From NCBI GenBank assembly GCA_046351595.1, contig JAXLYE010000002.1, positions 992,001-1,056,000 of the forward strand: a DNA stretch of 64,000 nucleotides, given 5' to 3'. A model generated the notes under the pieces. It ran no database searches and was not told the origin of the DNA. It saw only the letters and a program-made list of their open reading frames with translations. The position numbers were made by a program, and so were the translations under genes. Origin of the DNA: JAXLYE01 sp046351595. Lineage in GTDB: Bacteria > Myxococcota_A > Polyangia > Palsa-1104 > JAEUJZ01. Positions 23,112 through 30,442 of this stretch are shown in pieces. Within the stretch, counting starts at the first letter, position 1; each line of letters starts with the position of its first letter.

Positions 23112-23147
23112 CTGTGCGATCCGGCGCTGCCGCCGCGATCGCTCGGA

Positions 23148-23612
23148 CTACTTGGCCGGCGCCGCCGCCTTGGCGTCGCGGCGATCCTGGCGCAGGTCCT
23201 TCTTGTCCTGGTGGAGGTCCTTCTTGTCCTGGTGGAGGTCCTTCTTGTCCTGGTGAAGGTCCTTCTTGTCCTGGTGGAGGTCCTTCTTGTCGGCCTTGAG
23301 CTCGGCGGCGGCGGCCTTGGCGCCTTCCCTGTCACCGGCCTTGAGGTCCTTGCGGATCTCCTTCTTGTCCTCGCGGATCTCCTTCTTGTCCTCGCGGATC
23401 TCCTTGCGGTCGGCGCGGACTTCCTTCTTGTCGCCGGCGATCTCCTTCTTGTCGGCCTTGACCTCCTTCTTGTCGGCCTTGACCTCCGGGCTGGCGGCCG
23501 GAGCGGCCGGTGCGGCCGGAGCGGCCGGTGCGGCCGGCTGCGCGACGGCGACCGAGGCGGCAAGAGCGAGACCCATCGCGACCGAGACACCGAGCTTGCT
23601 GGAAATACCCAT
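23148..23612 (-). CDS. Small exported protein with Lys/Asp/Glu heptad repeats
   Basis: A 154-residue protein. Residues 1-24 are a clear signal peptide (VSVAMGLALAASVAVA, cleavage before QPAA), followed by a short Ala-Pro linker and about 100 residues of alternating charge: KADKKEV, GDKKEVR, REDKKEI and four copies of HQDKKDL. This should form a long single alpha-helix or coiled coil in the periplasm or outside. I know such repeat proteins from Deltaproteobacteria, but no function is established. A strong Shine-Dalgarno AGGAGGA precedes the ATG. The gene is divergent from an ECF sigma factor gene and carries an ECF-type promoter motif upstream, so envelope stress control is a reasonable inference. 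Confidence 0.85.
   Translation of the reverse strand: MGISSKLGVSVAMGLALAASVAVAQPAAPAAPAAPAAPAASPEVKADKKEVKADKKEIAGDKKEVRADRKEIREDKKEIREDKKEIRKDLKAGDREGAKAAAAELKADKKDLHQDKKDLHQDKKDLHQDKKDLHQDKKDLRQDRRDAKAAAPAK
23196..23279. repeat. 21-bp tandem repeat, four copies
   Basis: Four head-to-tail copies of a 21-base unit (GTCCTTCTTGTCCTGGTGGAG, third copy with one change; unit given on the + strand in part) encode the heptad HQDKKDL on the minus strand. Near-identity at DNA level points to recent expansion. Confidence 0.9.
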
Positions 23613-23665
23613 CGTCCTGTCCTCCTGGGGTTCGAGGTTGGGAGTGCGAACCCTGTGGCTCATCG

Positions 23666-23691
23666 GACGAACGCGCTTCCAAAAAAGTTCC
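23666..23691 (-). promoter_or_regulatory. ECF-type promoter motif for the charged-repeat gene
   Basis: On the minus strand GGAAC (23691-23687) is followed after exactly 17 bases by CGTC (23669-23666). This matches the usual ECF promoter layout (GGAAC -35, CGTC -10) and would give a 5' leader of roughly 45 bases before the ATG at 23612. The same layout precedes the divergent sigma gene. Confidence 0.6.
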
Positions 23692-23847
23692 ACGCCGCGG
23701 CAAAGTGATCGGGTGCGCGAGGGGGAAGCGTCGCGCGCCCGGGGGCCGATGGCGGGTGTTGGGTGGCGGGTGTCGGATGTCGGGTGGCGTAGGCCCGGCG
23801 CGCCCAGCCGCGGGGAGCTCGCGGGGAAGAGCGATCGCTCACCGCCC

Positions 23848-23873
23848 GGAACCTGCAGGCGCCCGATCTCGTC
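23848..23873 (+). promoter_or_regulatory. ECF-type promoter motif for the sigma factor operon
   Basis: GGAAC (23848-23852), 17 bases, then CGTC (23870-23873): identical in both boxes and spacing to the motif of the divergent gene. It suggests autoregulation. The predicted transcription start is only about ten bases before the ATG, so the leader would be very short, though it still contains AGGAG. Confidence 0.6.
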
Positions 23874-23888
23874 TTGCGCACAGGAGCC

Positions 23889-24653
23889 ATGCACGCCGCT
23901 GTGCCCGCCCGTCGACTTGCCCAAGCCCTGCCGAGCCCGGCCCGGCCCGCCGAAGGAGCCGCGCCCGCGAGGCGGAGCGCTGAGCTCGCGGCCCGGCCCG
24001 CCGCCGCGGCGCCCGCCGAGCCCGCCGAGCCTGCTGCGCCCGCCGAGCCTGCTGCACCTGCCGAGACCGATCGCATCGCCGCGCTGATCGCCGCCGCGCA
24101 GGCCGGCAGCCCGAGCGCCTTCGAGCGCCTGGTCGCGCTCCACCAGCACAAGCTGTTCGGCTTCGCCCGCGCCTTCAGCCGCGACAGCGCCGAGGCGAGC
24201 GACCTTTTGCAGGAGGCGCTCATCAAGGTCTACCGATCGATCGGCAGCTTCCGCTTCCAGTCGTCGCTGCTCACCTGGATGTTCCGCATCGTCAAGAACG
24301 TGGCGCTCGATCACCACAAGAGCCGGGGGCAGAAGGAGCGCAAGCTGGAGCAGCCGCTGGACAGCACCAGCGAGCGGCAGCTCGGCGCCGACGTCGATCC
24401 CGAGGCGCGCCTGCTCAGCGCCGAGGCGCAGCGCGAGCTGTGGTCCGCGCTCGAGCGTGTGCCCGAGAGCTTCCGCACGGTGCTGGTGCTCGCGGACATG
24501 CAGGGGCAGAGCTATGAAGAAGTGGCGGCCATCATCGAGGCGCCGGTCGGGACCGTGAAGTCGCGGCTGTTCCGCGGGCGCGACGCGCTGCGCGAGGCCC
24601 TGGTCGCGAGCCGGGGCGCCCGGGACGCGGCGGGGACAGGGAGGCGATCATGA
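23889..24653 (+). CDS. RNA polymerase ECF-type sigma factor
   Basis: A 254-residue sigma-70 family regulator of the ECF group. An unusual Ala/Pro/Glu-rich N-terminal tail of about 60 residues precedes region 2 (SAFERLVALHQHKLFGFARAF, DLLQEALIKVYRSIGSF, LTWMFRIVKNVALDHHKS). A linker leads to region 4 (RVPESFRTVLVLADMQGQSYEEVA, APVGTVKSRLFRGRDAL), which carries the -35 binding helix-turn-helix. The ATG at 23889 is preferred over TTG at 23874. Its stop overlaps the anti-sigma start (ATGA), which is typical of a sigma/anti-sigma pair. The promoter motif upstream suggests that it transcribes its own operon. Confidence 0.93.
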   Translation: MHAAVPARRLAQALPSPARPAEGAAPARRSAELAARPAAAAPAEPAEPAAPAEPAAPAETDRIAALIAAAQAGSPSAFERLVALHQHKLFGFARAFSRDSAEASDLLQEALIKVYRSIGSFRFQSSLLTWMFRIVKNVALDHHKSRGQKERKLEQPLDSTSERQLGADVDPEARLLSAEAQRELWSALERVPESFRTVLVLADMQGQSYEEVAAIIEAPVGTVKSRLFRGRDALREALVASRGARDAAGTGRRS

Positions 24654-25354
24654 ACTGCGCACGCTGCCACGAGCTCTTGCCGGCCCTCGCGGGGGGGGAG
24701 CTGAGCGCGGCCGAGCGCTCGCGCTGCCAGGCGCACGTCGACGGCTGTGCGAGCTGCGCCGCCCGCCTGCGTGAGCTCGGCGAGGCGGTGTCGCTGCTCC
24801 AGCGGCTCGGCCGCAGCACGGCGCCGCCTGTGGACTTCCTTCCGGCGCTGCACGAGCGCCTGGCCGCGGAGCCGGCGCCGCCGACGCCCCTGTCCGCGAG
24901 GCTGTGGCGGGCGCTCGAGCGGCTGCGGCTCGACAGCGCGCCGCGGCTCGGGCTGGCGGCGGTGTGCGCCGCGGGGCTCGTGCTGCTGCCGCTGGCGCTG
25001 CGACCGCGCGGCGAGCCGACGGCCGCGGTCTTCGTCCCCGACGAGCAGATCGCCGCCTCGTTCCGCGTGCCGTCGCAGCGCATCGCGGTGGTGCAGCTCG
25101 ACTTCGTCGCCGACGATGCGCTCGAGGACGTCGAGTTCCAGGTGACGCTGCCGAGCGGCCTGCAGTTCATCGACGGCGGCCGGCCGCTCGACGAGCGCAC
25201 GCTGTCGTGGCGCGGCTCGCTCGCCAGCGGCTCCAACCCGATCCCGGTCGCGGTGCGCGGCCTCGCGCCCGGTCGCTATCGGGTGGTGGCCCAGGCGCGC
25301 GGCCCGGGGCTCGAGGTGCGCCACAACATCTTGCTGGAAGTGGTGCCGTCATGA
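24650..25354 (+). CDS. Membrane anti-sigma factor with zf-HC2 (ZAS) domain
   Basis: A 234-residue predicted inhibitor of the sigma factor encoded just upstream, with overlapping stop/start. Residues 1-40 hold the zinc-associated anti-sigma motif: Cys3, Cys6, then His29-x3-Cys33-x2-Cys36. One membrane segment follows at about 99-117 (LGLAAVCAAGLVLLPLALR). The C-terminal 110 residues would lie in the periplasm and look beta-rich (VQLDFVADDALEDVEFQVTLP, GLAPGRYRVVAQA), like an Ig-type sensor domain. The stop overlaps the next ATG again (ATGA), giving a tight three-gene operon. Confidence 0.9.
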   Translation: MNCARCHELLPALAGGELSAAERSRCQAHVDGCASCAARLRELGEAVSLLQRLGRSTAPPVDFLPALHERLAAEPAPPTPLSARLWRALERLRLDSAPRLGLAAVCAAGLVLLPLALRPRGEPTAAVFVPDEQIAASFRVPSQRIAVVQLDFVADDALEDVEFQVTLPSGLQFIDGGRPLDERTLSWRGSLASGSNPIPVAVRGLAPGRYRVVAQARGPGLEVRHNILLEVVPS

Positions 25355-25932
25355 ACAAGCTCGCGTGTGCCTTGCCGGGGCTGCTGCTGTGGGGTCAGTC
25401 GGTGTCGGCGCAGCCCGCGCCGCCGGCGCAGACACCGGCGGTGACACGGCCCGAGACCGCGGCCGCGGAGGCCAAGGATCGCGCGGCCGCGGCGAAGCGC
25501 CCGCAGGTGCGGACGTACTCGACGGTGACCGTGCTCGACGATCCGGCCAAGGCGCCGCCGCTGCCGACGGTGCGACGCGAGCTCCCGGCGCGTGAGCCCG
25601 CGGGCCCGGCCGAGCCGCGGATACGCCCCCCGGCTGGCGATCGGCCCGAGGCCGCGCCGGGGCCCGCTCGCGACGACAAGCCCACGGCCAGCGAGGTCAC
25701 CAGAGAGCGCGCCGCGCTGCGTGAGCTGCGCGAGCAGCTGCGCTCCGAGCGCCGCGAGCTGCACGCCCGGCCCGAGCCCGCGCGCGCCGACGATCGCCCG
25801 ACCGCGCCGCCGCCGTCCCGGCCACCCGCCGGACGCCGCGAGCCCGACGAGAACCGGGCCGCGGCCCGCGAGCAGAAGCTCGAGCGAGCCCAGCGCCGCG
25901 AGCAGAAGCTCGAGCAGCGGCGCAAGGAGTGA
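25351..25932 (+). CDS. Exported Pro/Arg/Glu-rich protein of the ECF operon
   Basis: A 193-residue protein with a signal peptide (residues 1-20, LPGLLLWGQSVSA, cleavage before QPAPP). The body is low complexity: a Pro/Ala/Arg part (to about 110), a charged helix around ERAALRELREQLRSERREL (about 115-133), another Pro-rich patch, and a C-terminal basic coiled-coil tail (EQKLERAQRREQKLEQ). No fold or enzyme motif is recognisable. Its position as third gene, translationally coupled to the anti-sigma factor, suggests a periplasmic partner or target of the ECF system, perhaps related in mode to the charged-repeat protein on the other strand. The function is not known. Confidence 0.75.
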   Translation: MNKLACALPGLLLWGQSVSAQPAPPAQTPAVTRPETAAAEAKDRAAAAKRPQVRTYSTVTVLDDPAKAPPLPTVRRELPAREPAGPAEPRIRPPAGDRPEAAPGPARDDKPTASEVTRERAALRELREQLRSERRELHARPEPARADDRPTAPPPSRPPAGRREPDENRAAAREQKLERAQRREQKLEQRRKE

Positions 25933-25941
25933 GCGCGGCCG

Positions 25942-27471
25942 CTACTCGGACCGCGCCAGCGACAGCTCGGCCGAGGCGATGAGCGGCTCGTTGCTGAGAT
26001 CGCGGCCGCGGTACAGCACGATCAGCCGCTGCACCTCCTTGTCGCCGAGCTCGTCGATGGACAGCGTCGCCAGCGTCGCGCCCGGGCGGGTCGGCAGCAC
26101 CTGCGTCGTGCGCACCAGCCGGCGGCGGCCGTCGGCCCCTTCGGCGAACAGCGACAGCGTGCCGGAGCCGAGCTGGACCTCTGCCACCCGCACCTGCAGC
26201 TCCTTGCCGCCGGCGGTCGGCGCGAGCCGCAGCTCGGCGCGCAAGAGGAAGTCGAGCAGGACCTGCACGAAGCGCGCGGTCTCGGGCAAGAGCACCGACG
26301 CGTAGTCGGCGTGGCAGCGATCGTCGAGGAAGAGGTGGGGCAGCTCGCCCTGGCGGGCCCACGCCAGCGCGTGCTTGATCGGCGGCGCGGCCAGGTAGCC
26401 GCCGCTGCGGCCCGCCGGGATCTGGGCGAGCTTGCTCTCGATCTCGGGCAGCGTCCCCGGGGAGTAGAAGCGCGCCACCGTGCGCTCGGCGAGGCCGCGG
26501 CCGGCGCCGTCGCTGAACAGGTCACGCAGGCGGGTCGGCGACGGCGGCACGAGGACCGCCTCGGCGGCCGGAGCCGGCACCCCGGCGCGACCGTAGCGCT
26601 CGGCGGCGTAGCGGGCGTAGCTGCCCTCGAGCGCCCCGGCCAGATCGTTGCGCACGTAGGCGGGGTCACCCTGCTGCGCCAGCACCGCGGCCATGGCCCC
26701 GGCGCTCAGCAGCACCCGCGCCAGCGCGCCCTCACGGGCGAGCGTGGTCTCGGCGGAAACCGCCAGCTCGTAGGCGGCCAGCAGGGCGCCCTGCCCGAGC
26801 TCGTTGTCGGCGGACTCGAGCCACTCCGGCGCCGGCAGGCCGGTCCCGTCGACGGCGGCGCCGGCCAGGAGCTGGCGCACGCTCGACATGCCGGTGCGCA
26901 CCGACTCGAGCGAGGCGTTCACCGGCGAGACGTCGCCCGGGCGGTGGAGGCCGCGGCCGCTCGCCGGCTCAAAGAAGTGGTGGCGCGCGCGCCAGGCCGG
27001 CGTGCCCTCGATGACGCTGCCGGCGGCGAGCCAGCCGAGCGCGTGCACCCGCATCGACGGCAGGCTCTGGCCGGGCTGGCGCGACAGCGAGTCGGGCGCG
27101 TACCCCGCCGCCGGATCCAGGCCCGATAGGCGGGCGTGCAGGCTGCGCGCCAGCACCGGCGGCAGCTGCGAGAGGTCGAGGCGCAGCGGCTCGAACAGGC
27201 CCATCGAGGCGCCGAAGCGATCGACCAGCCGGCGGTGCAGCCGCGAGGCCAGGGCCGCCTGCTCGGTGAGGCCGGCGAGCGTGGTCGACGGCTCGTACGC
27301 CGCGGCGGGCCGGACGTCGGGCCGGCCGAGCAGCGCCAGCGCCGAGAGCGCGACGGAGGCGAGGCGGGCGGCGCCCCGGGTCGGGTGCGACGGGTGCGAC
27401 GGGGGCGCCGGGGGCGCCGAGTGCGACGGGGGCGACGGGCGGGTCGGCGACATGGCTCTTGCTCTTGTCAT
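25942..27471 (-). CDS. Large exported protein with a PLC/P1-nuclease-like HHFF segment
   Basis: A 509-residue protein (503 from the alternative ATG at 27453). The N-terminus is a Ser/Pro/His-rich lead followed by a signal-like segment at about 35-58 (LASVALSALALLG...AAA). Around residues 147-175 the pattern LAAGSVIEGTPAWRARHHFFEPASG recalls zinc-dependent phospholipase C/S1-P1 nuclease proteins, where E-D/T...R-HHF-x-P binds metal; only part of that motif set is evident, so this is tentative. The C-terminal 120 residues are beta-rich (LQVRVAEVQLGSGTLSLFAEG). It sits 12 bp behind the lipoprotein-like gene upstream and converges on the ECF operon. Exported; function unknown. Confidence 0.7.
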   Translation of the reverse strand: MTRARAMSPTRPSPPSHSAPPAPPSHPSHPTRGAARLASVALSALALLGRPDVRPAAAYEPSTTLAGLTEQAALASRLHRRLVDRFGASMGLFEPLRLDLSQLPPVLARSLHARLSGLDPAAGYAPDSLSRQPGQSLPSMRVHALGWLAAGSVIEGTPAWRARHHFFEPASGRGLHRPGDVSPVNASLESVRTGMSSVRQLLAGAAVDGTGLPAPEWLESADNELGQGALLAAYELAVSAETTLAREGALARVLLSAGAMAAVLAQQGDPAYVRNDLAGALEGSYARYAAERYGRAGVPAPAAEAVLVPPSPTRLRDLFSDGAGRGLAERTVARFYSPGTLPEIESKLAQIPAGRSGGYLAAPPIKHALAWARQGELPHLFLDDRCHADYASVLLPETARFVQVLLDFLLRAELRLAPTAGGKELQVRVAEVQLGSGTLSLFAEGADGRRRLVRTTQVLPTRPGATLATLSIDELGDKEVQRLIVLYRGRDLSNEPLIASAELSLARSE

Positions 27472-27482
27472 GCGGCGGGCGA

Positions 27483-29003
27483 TCACAGGCGCGACAGCGC
27501 CCGCTTGAGGACGCTCTCGGTCGCGGCATCGTCTCGGCACAGGGCCTCGCTGCAGCGCACCTGCAGGACCAGGCCCAGCTGCTTCACCAGGACCGACAGC
27601 TCGCGCGTCTTGGCCGCGCCGTCGTAGGCGCGCAGCCCGCCGTCGATGATCAGCGGCCTGGCCGGGGCGCCCGAGCTGGCCGGGCTCGCCGCCGGGGCCG
27701 GGGCCGCGGGCAGCGGGAAGGCCGCGCCGGTCGCGTCGCGCAGGACGGTCCGGGCCGCGGGCACCTCGGCGAACGGCGGGGCGGCGGCGCGACCGGCAGG
27801 CGGCGCCACCTGCACCGCGGTCGGCCGGGCCGGCGCCGCTGACGGTGAAGGCGCGTTCGGCGCGGGCTTGCCCGCGGGCGCCGCGGCGGGCCGGGGCGGG
27901 TTCTTGAAAAGCTCGAACAGGGCGCGCGCCTCGCTGCCGCTCTCCAGGCGCCACAGGCGCAGGTCGACCGCGGGCCCCGGGGCCGCGCCCTCGGACGCCT
28001 CGCCGTTCTTGTCGACGACGGTGTAGCGCACGCCGCTCGCGCCAGGGTCCAGCGGCGGCGGCGGCGCCTCCAGGGGCACGAGCGACGGCTCGCCGCTCAG
28101 CCCGGCCTGCGCGAACAGCGGCGCCACGTCGGCCGCCTCGAGCAGCCTGGCGGCGAGCGGCGGCGGCGGCGCCTCGGGCGGCGTCTCCTCGACGGGCTCC
28201 TTGTCTTTCATGGCGGGCGAGGCCTCGGTCAGCTCGAGCGCGGCCTGCTTGCCCTCGGCCTGCGCGGCGCGCTGCAGCAGCTCGCCGGCGCCCAGGAACA
28301 CCAGGTGGCGCGCGTGCGACTCACCCTGCGGGAAGCGATCGAGCCGCACCACGTTGCCGCGCTGCGCGAAGTCGTGGCGCGGCGTGCGATCGTCGGTGCG
28401 CAGGTCCGAGCGGTAGCCGAGGTAGCCGGCCTTGTAGATGACCAGCGTGAAGCGGCGCAGAAGCGCCGACGGGCGGGACTGCGCGCGCGGCAGCAGCGGC
28501 AGCCGGTAGCTGCCGTCGACCTCGGTGATCACCGAGGTGCTGTAGCTCGCGCTCGGCGTCAGCAGGCCCTGGGCGTCCTCGAAGGCCCAGCTCGCGAGCA
28601 CCAGCGCCCCGGCGACCGGCTCGTTGGTCGACTGGTCGAGCACCACGCCGTCAAACGGTCCGTTGAGGCTGCCCGGCACCACGGTGTCCGGCCGGGCAGG
28701 GAAGGGCGCCCGCGCGACGCCGCCGGCACAGCCGAGCTGCGCGGTCAAAAGGCCCGTCGCGGCGAGCGCCCAGAGCCCGAGGCCGAGCCCGAGGCCGAGC
28801 CCGAAGCTGCCGGCGCGCCGACGGCCCCGGCCGGGAGCAGCCAGCAGACACGAAGGCCCCGAGGGAGGTCCAGATGCGGGCCCTTCTGAAGGAGAAGGCC
28901 CAGATGTACAGGACGATGTACAGGACGATGTACAGGACGATGTACAGGACCCGGATCCACAAGGCCCCGGTGTACAGGGGGAAATGCGAGGCTTGGTATG
29001 CAC
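27483..29003 (-). CDS. Lipoprotein-like exported protein with carboxypeptidase-regulatory-like domain
   Basis: The reading frame codes for a signal sequence made of Gly-Leu repeats (GLGLGLGLWALAATGLLTAQLGCAGG, read in two parts), ending in a cysteine that may be lipidated. Then comes an Ig-like carboxypeptidase-regulatory-type domain (GPFDGVVLDQSTNEPVAGAL, VDGSYRLPLLP, FTLVIYKAGYLGY) and a long Pro/Ala-rich tail with a short C-terminal helical part containing two Cys (VRCSEALCRDD). The start is unclear: no ATG lies just before the signal. The listed GTG at 29003 adds a Cys-Thr-Ser-Ser repeat leader encoded by a 12-bp tandem repeat, and TTG 29045 is also open. I regard the leader as doubtful. 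Probably envelope-located; function unknown. Confidence 0.7.
   Translation of the reverse strand: MHTKPRISPCTPGPCGSGSCTSSCTSSCTSSCTSGPSPSEGPASGPPSGPSCLLAAPGRGRRRAGSFGLGLGLGLGLWALAATGLLTAQLGCAGGVARAPFPARPDTVVPGSLNGPFDGVVLDQSTNEPVAGALVLASWAFEDAQGLLTPSASYSTSVITEVDGSYRLPLLPRAQSRPSALLRRFTLVIYKAGYLGYRSDLRTDDRTPRHDFAQRGNVVRLDRFPQGESHARHLVFLGAGELLQRAAQAEGKQAALELTEASPAMKDKEPVEETPPEAPPPPLAARLLEAADVAPLFAQAGLSGEPSLVPLEAPPPPLDPGASGVRYTVVDKNGEASEGAAPGPAVDLRLWRLESGSEARALFELFKNPPRPAAAPAGKPAPNAPSPSAAPARPTAVQVAPPAGRAAAPPFAEVPAARTVLRDATGAAFPLPAAPAPAASPASSGAPARPLIIDGGLRAYDGAAKTRELSVLVKQLGLVLQVRCSEALCRDDAATESVLKRALSRL
28903..28950. repeat. 12-bp tandem repeat with TGTACA palindromes, four copies
   Basis: Four exact copies of GATGTACAGGAC, each containing the palindrome TGTACA, spaced 12 bp centre to centre; a fifth TGTACA lies at about 28971. 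A hairpin (28878-28901) flanks it. It may be an operator array for the minus-strand lipoprotein-like gene, or it may code for the Cys-Thr-Ser-Ser leader. Confidence 0.9.
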
Positions 29004-29199
29004 GGCCAGGGCGACGTTTGTATCGCAGCCAGGCGCCGCCTGCAAACCTCTTCGCGCGGCGGCCGCTCGGCGAGCCCGGGCTCATACTGCGCCGACCGCC
29101 GGCCGGCTCGGGCGGCGCGCCGCTTCCGTTCGCCGGGCCGTTCAAGCGACGCTCCAGCGATTGCGACACTTTGCGCTTGGCTCTTTCCGTCTCGGCTTG

Positions 29200-29211
29200 G
29201 TTATATATAAC
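29200..29211 (+). promoter_or_regulatory. Perfect AT-rich palindrome, possible promoter of the FHA gene
   Basis: GTTATATATAAC is a perfect 12-bp palindrome in very GC-rich surroundings, 26 bp before the FHA gene start. It contains TATATA and TATAAC, good -10 candidates. A weak -35 (TTGGCT at 29177) is about 19 bp away from TATATA. It could also be an operator. Confidence 0.45.
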
Positions 29212-29237
29212 GAGATCGGAACTCAGGTCTCCTCGAG

Positions 29238-30428
29238 ATGGCACGGTGTAAGAACTGCGGCAAGGTGAACCGAGAGGGGGCGCACTTCTGCCAGGACTGC
29301 GGCAAGGCCATTGACGGGGCAGCCGGCGGTGTGGTGGCGGCTGCCAGCGGCCCTGCGGCGGCGGCCAGCGGTCCGGCGGCCAGCCCGGCCAGCGCGCTGC
29401 CGTCGGCTCCGGTCTCCGCGCCCGTGGCTGCGCCGCCTGCCGTGCCTGCCGTGCCGTCTGGCGTGCTGCCGGGCGCCCTGCCGCCCATCGGTGCCCTGCC
29501 CGAGCCGCCCCGCCGTGAGGGCCGTGCCGGCCCCTCGAGCAGCGCCATCACGACGGGACCCGGCAGCGGCGTCGGCCGCGTGACCTGCAGCCAGTGCGGG
29601 CAGCCGACCCCGGGGGGCTTCACGTTCTGCCAGCACTGCGGCGCGCGCATCCTGATCGAGGCCTCGCCCCGCCGCGAAGCGCGCAGCGGGCCCAAGGACG
29701 CGCCGAGCAGCGACGTGCCGTCGACGGGCTCGGGGCGCGCCCACGCCGAGCCGCCCAGGGCCCCGGCGCGAGCGGGCGGCAGCCTGCACGGCCGCCTGAT
29801 CGTCCTGCGCCGCGACGGCTCCGACGGCGAAGAGGTGCCGCTGGCCGGCGAGACCTTCGACATCGGCCGCGCCGCCTCGGGCGGCAAGAGCTTCCCCGAC
29901 GATCCCTTCCTGGCCGCGCGCCACGCCCGCTTTCTCGCGTATGCCGGCGGCGTGCGGGTGCGGCCGATCGACACGGTGAACGGCGTGTTCATCCAGATCC
30001 GCGATCCCCACGAGCTGCAGCCTGGCGACGTCTTCTACATCGGCCGCGAGCTGATCCGCTTCGAGCCGCTCGCTCCCGAGGAGCGCGATCCGCCAGCGGC
30101 GGTCGAGCTGGGCGTGCGCGTCTTCGGCAGCACGCCGCGCGAGTCCTGGGGCCGGCTGCGCCAGCTGACCAGCGCGGCCCTGGTCCGCGACGTCTGGCAC
30201 CTGAGTCGTGCCGAGGTCCTGCTCGGACGCGAGGAAGGAGACATCGTGTTCCCCGACGACGAATTCATGTCGCGGCGGCATGCGCTGGTGTCTCGGGTCG
30301 GGGGTCGAGTACGCTTGGAGGACCAGCATTCGTCGAACGGAACGTATGTGCGGCTGCGGGGGGATCGGGATGTCCAGCCCAACGATGTCCTGCGCATCGG
30401 CGACCAAGTGCTGCGATATGAGCCCTGA
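29238..30428 (+). CDS. Double zinc-ribbon, double FHA-domain signalling protein
   Basis: The 396-residue protein begins with a zinc ribbon (Cys4, Cys7, Cys18, Cys21: CKNCGK...CQDCGK), followed by an Ala/Pro linker and a second ribbon (CSQCGQ...CQHCGA, about 115-137). Two FHA phosphothreonine-binding domains follow: about 180-275 (FDIGRAASGG, FLAARHARF, VNGVFIQI) and 318-396 (VLLGREEGDIVFPDDEFMSRRHALV, HSSNGTYV, read in parts). The second has the canonical GR, SRRH and SSNGT residues; the first has ARH and VNG. It is soluble, with no signal peptide. The gene lies 14 bp before a PP2C phosphatase, so the pair probably reads and erases Ser/Thr phosphorylation; no kinase gene is in the window. Confidence 0.93.
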   Translation: MARCKNCGKVNREGAHFCQDCGKAIDGAAGGVVAAASGPAAAASGPAASPASALPSAPVSAPVAAPPAVPAVPSGVLPGALPPIGALPEPPRREGRAGPSSSAITTGPGSGVGRVTCSQCGQPTPGGFTFCQHCGARILIEASPRREARSGPKDAPSSDVPSTGSGRAHAEPPRAPARAGGSLHGRLIVLRRDGSDGEEVPLAGETFDIGRAASGGKSFPDDPFLAARHARFLAYAGGVRVRPIDTVNGVFIQIRDPHELQPGDVFYIGRELIRFEPLAPEERDPPAAVELGVRVFGSTPRESWGRLRQLTSAALVRDVWHLSRAEVLLGREEGDIVFPDDEFMSRRHALVSRVGGRVRLEDQHSSNGTYVRLRGDRDVQPNDVLRIGDQVLRYEP

Positions 30429-30442
30429 GCGCTAGACTAGCG

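Noticed and set aside
28745..29251. Short ORFs with repeating Met-Tyr-Arg-Thr or Val-His-Arg-Pro
   Set aside because: They arise only from the 12-bp tandem repeat read in several frames; no supporting start signals or similarity.
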